Assembly: GCA_964023205.1 (NCBI GenBank)
Contig: OZ026838.1
Span: 27,617,843 to 27,681,842 of the forward strand
Length of the DNA stretch: 64,000 nucleotides
From: Lutraria lutraria
Lineage: Eukaryota; Mollusca; Bivalvia; Venerida; Mactridae
Direction: 5' to 3'
In this document: positions 37,201 to 46,329 of the stretch, in pieces
How positions within the stretch are numbered: position 1 is the first letter of the stretch
Layout: every line of letters starts with the position of its first letter
Translations under genes and position numbers: made by a program
The notes under the pieces: model-generated
Databases searched by the model: none
Seen by the model: only the letters and a program-made list of their open reading frames with translations
Told to the model about the DNA's origin: nothing

Positions 37201-37375
37201 CAGAAATAAAAAAATATATGCCTTAGTATGTAAAAGAAGGAATTAAAAAAGTAAATATTTACGCATCCGGTACTGGTCGGTGAAATTCGGTATTTCCAAC
37301 AGCCCAGCGATGAACCCATTCCTCATTATGAAGAACACCATCATCCAAATTAGTGTCAACTACTTTATTTGACAT
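31263..37375 (-). CDS. TPMT: Thiopurine S-methyltransferase-like protein, gene 1 (8 coding exons)
   Basis: Join of 37375-37263, 36691-36602, 35803-35677, 35025-34973, 33765-33691, 32739-32654, 32089-32045 and 31435-31263. All introns are GT-AG, with phases 2,2,0,2,2,1,1. The product is 253 aa (human TPMT about 245). It is a class I SAM-dependent methyltransferase that would methylate thiols; natural substrates of animal TPMTs are unclear, and the protein is cytosolic. Signatures in order: EEWVHRWAVGNTEFH (family EEW..KW..G...FH); SLFLPLCGKTPDILW, the SAM-binding loop; GHTVCGVEIAEQPIKEFF, whose Glu should bind the SAM ribose; DGRLKLYVADLFDL; FDIIWDSKSLVAI; YYLAALEYDP and GPPHS (family SYDP...GPPF). 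The family has D-R-G-A-L where this has D-S-K-S-L, so a conserved active-site Arg is absent. The C-terminus has a Ser/Gly-rich insert before SSFVYDRWYKIVF. Introns carry MITEs and SINEs. Confidence 0.93.
32188..32314. mobile_element. Fold-back MITE (~127 bp) in intron 6 of TPMT-like gene 1
   Basis: The left arm GGGGTTAACATGTTGAAGGG, then ATGGTGTAAAATG, pairs with the right arm ...CATTTTACACCAATCCTTC, then AATGTGCTAGCCCC, over about 50 bp. TA dinucleotides lie close to both ends, suggesting a TA-targeting family. Confidence 0.65.
33191..33665. repeat. Internally repetitive bivalve-type element, copy A (in intron 5)
   Basis: Two ~175-bp sub-units share GGCTAAGTTCAAGGG.CATA, ATGAAAA.TGTGTCTTGCAC, and GTTTCA.T.CAAT..CTT. 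The element starts near CACAGAGGTGACTA and ends GACCGACAGAGTGACTCCAA with a C-rich tail. The same family occurs at 37500-38428. It ends 26 bp from exon 5. Confidence 0.7.
33959..34181 (-). mobile_element. tRNA-derived SINE, family A copy 3 (most complete), in intron 4
   Basis: The minus strand starts GCCTCCGTGGTCGAGTGGTT (box A), with GGGTTCGAATCC (box B) 50-60 bp later. The body is AATTAGGCAGTTGCTTACGG, GATGGGATTCTAGTACTGG, and it ends in TTGAAAAGAGGCGTAAAACT. The long gap between the boxes resembles a Leu/Ser-type tRNA with a long variable arm. It is the reference for the copies at 3009 and 25166. Confidence 0.85.
34659..34943 (+). mobile_element. tRNA-derived SINE, family B, in intron 4
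   Basis: The head reads GTGGTCTAGTGGTAGGACGC (box A) and CTGGTTCAAATCCCACCTGG (box B). Then come CACCCAGGTGTTTAAATGGG, TACCTGTGAGGGAAATAAGT and a 3' end AATAAACCTATCCTTTACC. Orientation is opposite to the host TPMT-like gene. Confidence 0.82.
36127..36484. mobile_element. Tc1/mariner-like MITE (CAACCTCTC family), in intron 2, with a nested insertion
   Basis: Ends CAGTGCAACCTCTCCCAAGC and GGAGAGGTTGTACTG are inverted repeats with TA outside each (36125-36126, 36485-36486). Relatives: 62183-62314 (complete) and about 54948-55070 (broken). Most of its length is the element nested at 36216-36391. Confidence 0.8.
36216..36391. mobile_element. Nested MITE, 176 bp, 6-bp TSD
   Basis: Ends CAGTCTGTGAAATTA and TAATTTCGCAGACTG are inverted repeats with one mismatch; ATTCAT is duplicated exactly at 36210-36215 and 36392-36397. 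It contains tandem GGTTGTCCG/GGTTGTCGG words. It inserted into the CAACCTCTC MITE and is therefore younger. Confidence 0.82.
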
Positions 37376-37499
37376 TTTCCTTTTTTACTGTAACAAAAAA
37401 TGTTAACATAAAATAAAAATAACATTAATGTATTAATGTCATTTGATATTATATAGGATATGAAATTGATTGGTGAATACTGGTGTATTTAGACTTAAA

Positions 37500-38428
37500 C
37501 TAGAGCTGTTACAGAGGTGACTAATATCCCCGCCGCCACTTTGACACTAATAATAAAATAGTACACTATACGGCTAAATTTAGGGGGACATAACTCTGCA
37601 ATGAGTGAATCGCTTGGCATGAAAATTGCGTCTTGCTCATCTACACTTCATGGTGATAACATATTTCAAGTTTCATTGCAATAGCTTAAACAAGAGCTGT
37701 CACAGAGCTGACTAATACCCCCGCCTTGACACTAAGAATGTGATAGTACACTATACGGCTAAGTTCAAGGGGACATAACTCTACAATGAGGGGATAACTT
37801 GGCATGAAAATTGTGTCTTGCACATCTACATTTTATATTGATAATATATTTCAAGTTTCAATTCAATCCCTTGAAAGATGTGGAAGAAGTTCGCTCCACA
37901 AACTAAGACAGCCATTCTACACCATATGGCTAAGTTCAAGGGGACATAACTCTGCAATGAGTGGATCACTTGGCATGAAAATTGTGTCTTGCACATCTAC
38001 ATTTTATATTGATAATATATTTCAAGTTTCAATTCAATCCCTTGAAAAATGTGGAAGAAGTTCGCTCCACAAACTATAAGACTGCCATTCTACACTATAC
38101 GGCTATGTTCAAGGGGACATAACTCTGGAATGAGTGAATCGCTGGGAATGAAAATTGTGTCTTGCACATCTACACTTCATGGTGATAACATATTTCAAGT
38201 TTCATTGTAATTGCTTAAAGAATGTGAAAGTAGTTCACTCCACAAACTTTTGATATTTTATGCAGATGGACCGACAGAGTGACTCCAACTTCGTTTGCGG
38301 GGGTATAAAAATGTGGAAGTAGTTCGCTCCACAAACTTCATGCGGACGGACGGACCAACAACCAACCGACCAACGGACAAAGTGACTCCAATATACCCCC
38401 TTTCAAAATTCGTTTGCAGGGGTATTAA
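37500..38428. repeat. Internally repetitive bivalve-type element, copy B (3-4 units of ~175 bp), upstream of gene 1
   Basis: Same family as 33191-33665. Units restart near 37570, 37750, 37925 and 38100, two of them nearly identical (37804-37920 and 37975-38079). The right end has (GGAC)n-like text, CAAAGTGACTCCAATATACC and TTTGCAGGGGTATTA. The repeated reading frame across it arises from the repeat and is not a gene. It lies 125 bp upstream of the TPMT-like start codon, so it may overlap the promoter. Confidence 0.75.
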
Positions 38429-39482
38429 AATGGAATCCTATATGTCTACATTAAATGAGATATTTCACCTCCATATTTCATTTGCTATTAAAAGTAAAAG
38501 TAAATGCATACATGTTGGCTAGCTGTTTCGACTTTTTTATGGACAAGGTATGAAAGGAGTGTCTAATTACTATAAGCATAGAATGGGATTGAAAGAAGTT
38601 ATTAGCTCTCTTCTCTGTTTAAGACTGGGTTACACAATCTCTTATTATACTTATACAACAGTGCACTTGTACTTCCGAGCATGTACACTTTGTATAAATT
38701 GAAACAAAAAATAGTTAACTAATCTCAGTCCAGTATATACAATCAGAGACGAATTATACGTCACTGATAAAATATAGGCCTAATCATGATTGTGCATGAC
38801 AATCGGATAATGAAGCAACGCCAACGGGCAGAATACAGAACATTGTATGCTATGACCAAGGACTTGCTATGACATAACTAACCTGAAAACAAATATTCAT
38901 CAAAATGTTGACTGTAAATAAGTTAGATATCTACCTGTACAATGAATATCGGTCACACTTGATATTAATATCGCAAATCTCAAAAAAAAAAAATAAAGCC
39001 TGTCTGAATCCTTTCTGAACAACTTTAAATAACGCGTACTTGAGAAGTTTGCAAATGGCGTTATCAGTGAAAAGGGAGGTAAACAGTATAAACTGTTTTT
39101 GGTTCGTTCACGCCTACCTAAACTGGTTCTCGTTCCATGATGCAGTGCACCAAAGGCTTTGTACACACACGTCAACGGGAACCAGTTTACCATGCTACGG
39201 TAGCGCTATGCGTTACGCTATGTATAGAACTGTTACGCATAGGAAAACAATCGTAAAAACTCGGGCATTTCCTAAACTGAGAAATACACTTTCTTTAGAC
39301 AAACGCTGAGGAGATCCGATTGATAGGAGTGGGTCCAGTCCATGAAAAATTGGTCTTATAAAGTAATCTTAACTGAATTCTTTATATACGGTCAGAGACG
39401 TATAATACAATTCCACGTTTTTCACAATGCATCCAAACAGCAAACCGAGCACAACAACACCCAAACGTTCAAAGGATACAAT
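38429..39482. other. Upstream flank of TPMT-like gene 1
   Basis: Contains the short element at 39120-39188 and the 17-bp word CTACGGTAGCGCTATGC (39195-39211), also found inverted at 50932-50948. May hold the gene 1 promoter; no TATA box could be assigned. Confidence 0.35.
39120..39188. mobile_element. Short palindromic element, 69 bp, copy 2
   Basis: Ends AAACTGGTTCTCGTT and AACGGGAACCAGTTT pair, with the interior shared with 26200-26268. No target-site duplication found here. Confidence 0.6.
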
Positions 39483-39517
39483 CAAAGACCTATACATACA
39501 TGTATTATAGGTCTTTG
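39483..39517. mobile_element. Micro-palindromic element, 35 bp, 7-bp TSD; derivative of the 27546 MITE
   Basis: The left 19 bases, CAAAGACCTATACATACAT, equal the TIR of the 499-bp MITE at 27546; the right 12 (TATAGGTCTTTG) equal its opposite end. Exact 7-bp direct repeats ATACAAT flank it (39476-39482, 39518-39524). It is two ends with the whole interior missing. Confidence 0.9.
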
Positions 39518-39879
39518 ATACAATGATAGACAAGTACATACAAAATGTATTCTTGAATGCAATTCCGGAGTCATTAAAACAGCTTAATTTCTACTTTAAT
39601 AGAACGAGATTACTAAAGACCATGTTTAGTTGAGTACTTATGTACTCGGTAAATGAACGATAAAACATTTGTAAACGCATAGTTTTGTATTGGAGTAAAC
39701 ACATTCTTTCTCATATCTAAAATCTTATACAAACATCCGGCTTTCATTTCTAGAGGTTGTAGTGGTCAGTATAAGAAGATAATTGTTTGTATAAGATTCG
39801 TGGATTATATCAGAGACATAGATAACAGGGATAAGCAACTTCAGTTTTTACCTATGTAATAGCACGCATGACAGTTACT

Positions 39880-40016
39880 CAATCTGATTAAAATCATATC
39901 CTCAAACCCGCTATGAGGATCTGAAGACGACCTATAGAAGGTCACCTCGTGACCTTTTCCACTAGCCAATCAGCGCCATACTTTCATAATTCTGAAAGTG
40001 ATCTGATTCTATTTTT
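39880..40016. repeat. Hairpin-rich dispersed repeat, copy 1 (~137 bp)
   Basis: Nearly identical to 56206-56349. Contains three small hairpins: ATCCTCA...TGAGGAT, AAGGTCAC...GTGACCTT and CTTTCA...TGAAAG. The direct word ATCTGATT recurs near both ends in both copies. Confidence 0.75.
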
Positions 40017-41233
40017 GGACTTGATTTTTATCAAAATCAAGTCCTTTGTAATCGTAGACTTATATTGGGCGCTGGACTCCATAACAGCTTGGTTAAAAGA
40101 ATGCCACATAAAGGAAATAGTACGCAACTAAATGGTATGTTTATATAGAAGTATCTGGAATCTTTCCCCAATTTAGTGTGTCAGATCTAAATATATTTCA
40201 AATCATTCTATTGTAAATACATGGAAAGAGTCATGTATCTAAATAAGTGCTTGTCGGTAGATACATGAGATATTCAAATGCGTAGAATTAAAACCGCGTA
40301 TTCACTGTCCAATAAAATATCTTGCCGTAAAAGTAGTTCTACTTTCGGTTTTCGTTCGATAGAACTTTCAGAAAAATCTCCACGGACGTATTCATGCATT
40401 TGCAACAATCTACCATCGATGTGTGTGTTTTGTGCCTTTCTAACATTTCTTAATATTACAAAGCGAATTTTCATTTAATATTCACACCAACTAGTGTTAT
40501 TTTGATGACGGAATCGCTATTTATAGACTCACTCCCCGCAGTGGCTAGTAGCAAAGCGTAACCGATGTGGGGAGTTTCATTTATCGAAGGCTAAATGTTA
40601 AAACTGCGGCTTAAGAATAATAATTCGAGTCGCTAAATACGAACGTAAATTACTGGATACGTGCTTTTAAAATTTACTGTTTAAGAGTTCCTTTTACGCC
40701 AGATTATTTAGAATTACATAATCACGTCTGATTTCATGCAACATCGGGTTAACTATAGGACATATATAGGTCTTACTCTACTGTGTCAGGACCTTTTTGA
40801 TTTGAGTGACCCTGAATGTGTTCAATGCGACGATGTTCTGTTGTGTTAAAACCAGAAGAATCAATGTTTGTATTTACTGTTACTGAAGTGTTGTTTACTA
40901 GTTTTGTACAATAAAGAGTTTTTAATGCAATTAAATTGTCCTCAATTAATGTGCTAATCATTAAACTTTCCAATATCAGGCTTTTTTCATTTTAAAATTT
41001 TAGCTAAGGGACTATAGTAAAGCCCTAGCTTATGTCATTTACCTATATGCATATGACCTGCATTACAATATGAATGAAAAATCGGTCCGTAATTTTAAAT
41101 GTTAAAATATTTGTATGGGCTCGAACGATATGGGTACACATTTCTCTCTTTTGTCTCGTATGGTAAAAATCAAGTCCGACAGTACTTTCAGTACTTTGAT
41201 TAACCGCAGTAAAAACAATATTTGACTTGTAGT
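40017..41233. other. Non-coding stretch
   Basis: Holds an unassigned inverted repeat ACTCCCCGCA/TGTGGGGAGT (40531-40575), a perfect hairpin GGACTTGATTTT (40017-40044), and at 41202-41233 a word block that recurs at 56350-56381. No gene recognised. Confidence 0.4.
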
Positions 41234-41530
41234 CAGGCGCGTAGCTGCCTATACGCGAGTACGCGGCTGAATCCACATGATTCTGACCAAAAAAAAAAAA
41301 AAATTAGGAATTTTTTTAAAAATCACAAAAATCTACTTCATTAATGTATAAACCCTTGACGCCTTAATGTATTCTATTTGTCCATGTTCTTTATGGTACC
41401 AAAACTGACTTCTTGAGAACTACATTAATGACCCTGAAATCGCCTAGAATGCACCAGATTGCACCATTATTCTCAAAATTTTACGGGGGAGCAACTCCTG
41501 TCGTTATTGATTTTTTACCTGTGTGATAAA
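41234..41530. mobile_element. Probable end of a hAT-like element (truncated)
   Basis: Starts CAGGCGCGTAGCTGCCTATA and continues to CTAGAATGCACCAGATTGCA and TTACGGGGGAGCAACT, a text pattern I associate with the terminal region of large metazoan hAT-like transposons. The flank immediately left recurs without this insertion at 56350-56381. No opposite end found. Confidence 0.4.
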
Positions 41531-41970
41531 CTAGTTGTTTCCCTTTACGCCGAAAAAAAACAATAAGTGGTCAGTATTGATTTGAGCAAGTTAACCTTAT
41601 CGAATATGGATCTATATCTTCTGGTCGTTTTTGTGCGATCCGAGTTTAGGGAATTTGAGAGTATTATTTTTCTCACGAGGGGGAAGGATCGTGGTCTTCA
41701 ACACAATAATTAAAAGAAAAAGGTCATATTTTTGTTTTTTGAAATACATAATTCCATATTTTAATGTTGATCTTTAAATGAATATTGATGTGAATAACAT
41801 TGACAAACCAGCAGTAAACTGATGTTGTTTGATTCCAATTTAATGACTTTATATAAGATCAAGGAAAGTACATATTAGATGAAATATTACAGCAGTAATA
41901 TATTTTGATTTTTCGGAATCAAACACCTTACAGAACACAGTTCTACACGTGTATATATATTCATTTCACA

Positions 41971-41997
41971 CAGGGATATAATATTATAGCATCCCTG
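41971..41997. mobile_element. Micro-palindromic element, 27 bp, 7-bp TSD
   Basis: Ends CAGGGAT...ATCCCTG with an ATAATATTAT centre. The right side reads as the reverse complement of CAGGGATGCTATAATATTAT, the left side as the same without GC. Exact 7-bp direct repeats TTTCACA at 41964-41970 and 41998-42004. Same family as 27284-27317. Confidence 0.85.
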
Positions 41998-43153
41998 TTT
42001 CACACTACTAAAGGAAATAATTATATGAACGTATAATTCAAAAATTCAATCGTTCGGCAAAAAAATATGTTGAGTTTTTCTACGGGCACGGTTAATTTTT
42101 CAACTAAGTTCACATTTCTAAAAAATGCATGTTTTTACACAGTTCGGGACAAGTCAAACTGACATTGTGATTCTTATTGCCCGACCAGATCCAAGTCGTT
42201 GTTGGGACACGATCTCTAATGACTGTGCTAAGTAAGGCAAACTATATATATTTTTTTAATTATATCAGTATTCAATATAATTTGTTGTATGTGCTATGAA
42301 AACAACAAACATTTTTCATAAACTAATTATCAGTTTTATCACTATAATTTTTTTAACCAGACACTAAGCTGACCGTGACCAGACATGATTAGACAGATAA
42401 GGGGCAATCAAACAATTAAGAGAATAGACCTCCTGTTGCTTTTGGGGTTGCTGTTCAATGTCTTTAAATTTAGATATTTATCGGTTACTGTCCTAGTAGA
42501 ACTGTATTAGTAAAACTTTTGGGACTTTTAAAAGTTAAAACGGCACGTTCAATAATAATATTGATAATAATAAATTGACATTTAATTTGAAATGGCGTAT
42601 ATCAAACATTGCATGTCAATTTTAACACCCGGCCGATACTGCATGAATGAGCAATATCCCTTTAACAGGGCGATTAAATCAATAAATATTACGTAACATC
42701 CTGTTAATTGTATATCATCAGTCATAAAAGTGGTCAGAGGCTTTAGCCATTGCTGTATCAGATAATAAAACGTATCCACACGAATGCATTTTCTTAATAT
42801 TTTTTTCAACCAAAAAGTACATAATATAGAAATATAGCACGGTATTTTTTCAATGAAATTGCAAAGAAATAAGAAAAAGCATTTGACAACATTTTTACTA
42901 GATGAGACTAAAAAGGCTTTGTGTAAAATATTGTTGTACATCGATATTAGTTCAAATAAAATATATTTCTTATATTTAATTATCAATTTATCTATTGTTT
43001 TGAATTACTACATTCAAAATCAATTGGGCTTTTAAAAGAATAATTAGAATATTCTTCTGAGTTTATAAAATCACTTAATCTATGTTTCTGACCCAGCAAG
43101 CTCACGACTGGAAAGTTGAAACAAATCCTAGTTTTATAAAGTGTGATAAATAA

Positions 43154-43172
43154 CAAGGACTTATACATACAT
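43154..43172. mobile_element. Solo terminal repeat of the CAAGGACTTATA family
   Basis: CAAGGACTTATACATACAT is 16/19 identical to the TIR at 27546 and begins with the 12 bases of the 9669 arm; no partner end found nearby. Confidence 0.5.
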
Positions 43173-43651
43173 ATTTTCTGAAGATAATCCTTTTTACAGA
43201 ATATGCTTCCGGTAAAACATGCTCGAGAAAATCATTTAATTTCACCTTCATCAGGTGGTTATCTCAATAAAATTGTCGGCCTTCATTCATTAATTTGTAA
43301 CAAATATATTTATATTCACAGGGTGACCGTAAAGTAGCCATAGTTATATTTTGAGTTTTTGGACCCGTTTATATAAACCTGATTAAGAAAATAAATATGT
43401 ATCGAGTTATTGAATTATCGAACAGTTTGCTAAAAATTAGCATTTTTTTTGTAACATGGTAAAAATATACCGACTTAAATTATACACCTGCTAAAGCAAT
43501 TTAATAATTAGTCACGTGTTAAATGTATGAAAGGTCATAATAACAACAACTAATTCGGTAGTTGCTACATCGACTACTGTACATGTACAATGTACTGTAC
43601 TTATTAGAATATTGATACGGAAACGCGCGCTTGAACGCGAATATCTCCATT

Positions 43652-43978
43652 TTCAAACTAAATTGGAAGCAATTTCCATATCTTCAAATTTCTTAAAAAA
43701 TATATTGTAATAAAGCTTGGACACCACAGAATACTTCACGAGGTTATAAAAAAATGTCATTTTAGTAAAAAACAACTTTATGGCCTGTCAAAAACGAGGT
43801 TTAAGAGTATTTTGACAGTTTTCATATAGAATTATGAACAAACAATAGTCACTAACTTCAAACGAAAATGGAAGCAATAAGTTCACATACCACATTAATA
43901 AAAATTATATTGAAATAAAGTGCACAGAATGAAGATTACTTCACGAGGTTATAAAATTTTCTCATTTAATGTTATAAA
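43652..43978. repeat. Old direct duplication, period ~200 bp
   Basis: Blocks at about 43652-43778 and 43857-43975 share CAAAC.AAA.TGGAAGCAAT, ATAT.G.AATAAAG, and TACTTCACGAGGTTATAAAA. Non-coding. Confidence 0.65.
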
Positions 43979-44301
43979 CAAGTTATTAGTGTTAAACCAT
44001 ACAGCTCCTATATAAATCTATAGTAAATCAGTTTATCGATAAACGTTATCGGAGTGATCGATAAGACGTTTTCAAGGGAGACAATTTTGCCGATAAGACC
44101 GGTCAAGTTACAGAAATGTTCCGCATGAGATCATGATGTTCTTGGCTGAATACGCCAGAGACAATGCTTTACCTTTACCTGGCCGTTTGCCTAATTTTAG
44201 AGATTCTAAGGCTTTGCTTCTTCCGTCTGATAAAAATCAGGGAGAAATTCATCAAGTTTATGAGGTTGTGGCAGCAAAAAACTGGTCTAAGAAGTGTAAG
44301 C

Positions 44302-46329
44302 CTTAAAACAATTAAAATCCCTTGACCCGACTAAATCGACAGGTACTGATAACATCAATGTCAAATACCTAAAAATATCAGCATCAATAATAGCACCAGC
44401 TTTAACAACTGTATTTAATTGTAGTATTAAATCAAATAAATTCCCATTAGCCTTCAAAACAGCAAAAGTTATCCCAATCTTCAAGAATGGTGATAAACAT
44501 GATAAAACCAACTATAGACCAATTTCTATTTTGCCAGTCATTTCATTAATACTTGAAAGACATGTAAGCAAGTGTTTGAAGTCTTATCTTTCTGAAAATA
44601 AACTTCTTTACGACAGACAATCAGGATTCCGTAAAGACCACTCGTGTCAAACTGCTTTAATAAGAATTATTGATGACTGGATTTCAGCTGTAGACAATAA
44701 TGAAATAGTTGGCACACTGCTCATTGATTTAAGTAAAGCGTTTGACTTAGTAAACCATGATATTTTACTACAAAAGCTTTCATTATATGGTATTCAGTTT
44801 TCAACATTAGATTGGTTTAAATCCTACCTCAATTTTAGAACTCAAAAAACATTTATATCTGGCAAATATTCTGGCCCTGGTAATGTTTTAGCAGGTGTTC
44901 CACAGGGCTCAGTTCTTGGCCCGCTATTGTTTTTGATATATATCAATGACTTGCCTCTGTCACTTTCACATTCTATTGCCGACATATTTGCTGATGATAC
45001 CACCTTATCAACCCACAGCAAGTCTTTAGATCATGTAATATTTTCACTTACCAGAGATTTATTGCATGCTGATCAGTGGTGTAAACTTAATCAAATGTCT
45101 ATTAATTCTAAAAAATCCAAGGTTTTATTTATAACAAGTAAACGAAATAAACATCAAATTGTTGAATCCAATATCAACATTCCTTTTCAAGGTAATTCAA
45201 TTGAAGCTACTTCATCAGCAAAGCTATTAGGTATCACAATTAACGATAGCCTATCATGGGCAGACCATATCAATAATGTGATAAAGAAATGTAATTCCTA
45301 TTTGTACCTCTTATCTAGAATTAAAAACTTTCTTTCGATTGAAACTAGAAAACGTTTTTATAATGCATACATTCTTCCCCATTTTGACTTTTGCTGTATT
45401 ATATGGGGAAATTGTACTAGCAGTCTTGAAGATAAACTTATAAAATTCCAGAAAAGAGCGGCTAGAGTAATTCTTGATAGCGATTATTCTACTCCTTCAA
45501 CTGCTCTATTTTCAAAACTTAAATGGATGACATTTCATGAGCGTGTTATTTATCAGAAAGCTATCCAAATGTACAAGACTCTCAGAGGAGATGCACCAGA
45601 TTATCTTCAGAATGCATTTACATTTACTACAGATATTCATTCACGACTGGTACGTTCTTCTTCTACATACCAATTGTACAGTCCAAAACCCAACACCGAG
45701 TTATTTCGCCATACTTTTGTTTTCTCTGGCACCTCAATATGGAATTCTATCCCTCTTTACATAAAAAACTCTACTTCTATTCAACATTTTAAAACTTTAT
45801 ATCTACACTGGGTGAAGCCATCATACTTTGAAACATCCCATGCTATTGCTACAACCTAATGACTGGCTAGCAAACTTCATGCAAACATTACTATTGCAGG
45901 TATAAAAATCTATATATCCGTCTGCAAAATTATTCCTTTGTGTATTATGTTTTTAAAATGCCATTGCTTTAAGTATATTGATTATGTCGTTCACATGTAT
46001 AATGATACGCTGGCTCCTATGGTGTGTCTATATCGGATTAAGCGTTTTTGTTTAATTACAGCTGTAGATATTGTCTTGATAAAGTTTCTATATGCATAGG
46101 TATACCTCAGTTTTTTTTCAAATCCTTTCACTGACACTCTTTTATGATTTTTTTCAACTTATATTGTGAGACATCATAAGGGCCAAAATATCAAATATCA
46201 TTATTTTCTTGGCATAGTTATTTTTCTAGTTCATTGTTCATTGTTGAGGATCTTATGGAAGATTGATTGTTTAGTATATTGTCAAATAAGTTTCCTCGTA
46301 AAATAAAGTCTTTATTATTATTATTATTA
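44302..46329 (+). mobile_element. 5'-truncated LINE (Jockey/CR1/L2-like) inserted in an exon
   Basis: About 2.0 kb. The left junction follows the host codons for SKKCK. The 3' end is a TTA trinucleotide tail (46310-46329), after which host coding resumes with FRRVWLDLC. There is no endonuclease domain, so it is truncated at the 5' end. The 3' untranslated part runs from 45860. A clear target-site duplication could not be assigned; GTGTA occurs near both junctions. The open reverse transcriptase frame suggests a recent insertion. Confidence 0.85.
44303..45859 (+). CDS. LINE reverse transcriptase, 5'-truncated but open (518 codons)
   Basis: The frame is open from the truncation point at 44303 to TAA at 45857-45859, with no start codon of its own at the 5' end. 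RT motifs in order: DKTNYRPISILPV (fingers), GTLLIDLSKAFDLVNHDIL (motif A with the catalytic Asp), AGVPQGSVLGPLLFLIYIND (motif B), IADIFADDTTL (motif C, with FADD in place of YADD), then SAKLLGITI (motif D/E). The C-terminal part has QKRAARVIL, LKWMTFHERVIYQKAIQMYK and GTSIWNSIPLYI, as in Jockey-group (CR1/L2-like) LINEs. The enzyme would reverse-transcribe LINE RNA at nicked chromosomal DNA, but without an endonuclease and promoter this copy is not autonomous. Confidence 0.92.
   Translation, partial: LKQLKSLDPTKSTGTDNINVKYLKISASIIAPALTTVFNCSIKSNKFPLAFKTAKVIPIFKNGDKHDKTNYRPISILPVISLILERHVSKCLKSYLSENKLLYDRQSGFRKDHSCQTALIRIIDDWISAVDNNEIVGTLLIDLSKAFDLVNHDILLQKLSLYGIQFSTLDWFKSYLNFRTQKTFISGKYSGPGNVLAGVPQGSVLGPLLFLIYINDLPLSLSHSIADIFADDTTLSTHSKSLDHVIFSLTRDLLHADQWCKLNQMSINSKKSKVLFITSKRNKHQIVESNINIPFQGNSIEATSSAKLLGITINDSLSWADHINNVIKKCNSYLYLLSRIKNFLSIETRKRFYNAYILPHFDFCCIIWGNCTSSLEDKLIKFQKRAARVILDSDYSTPSTALFSKLKWMTFHERVIYQKAIQMYKTLRGDAPDYLQNAFTFTTDIHSRLVRSSSTYQLYSPKPNTELFRHTFVFSGTSIWNSIPLYIKNSTSIQHFKTLYLHWVKPSYFETSHAIATT

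Larger units (their letters stand above)
41531..43651. other. AT-rich non-coding stretch with a micro-palindrome and one half-end
   Basis: Apart from 41971-41997 and the half-end at 43154 nothing is recognised. The 134-codon frame at 42582-42986 is very AT-rich with biased composition and looks spurious. Confidence 0.45.

Noticed and set aside
37804..38079. Reading frame with internally repeated peptide (MKIVSCTSTF twice)
   Set aside because: The peptide repeat follows from a ~175-bp DNA repeat; other copies are frameshifted, so it is not a protein repeat.
38900..39309. Two overlapping frames (97 and 89 codons) at the gene 1 upstream flank
   Set aside because: They overlap a palindromic element on opposite strands and lack motifs; probably untranslated.
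40017..40044. Perfect hairpin GGACTTGATTTT...AAAATCAAGTCC as another micro-palindromic element
   Set aside because: Ends are not CA...TG and no 7-bp flanking duplication could be shown.
42582..42986. 134-codon minus-strand frame
   Set aside because: AT-driven composition rich in I, F, L, K and C, no known motifs, overlapping plus-strand frame.
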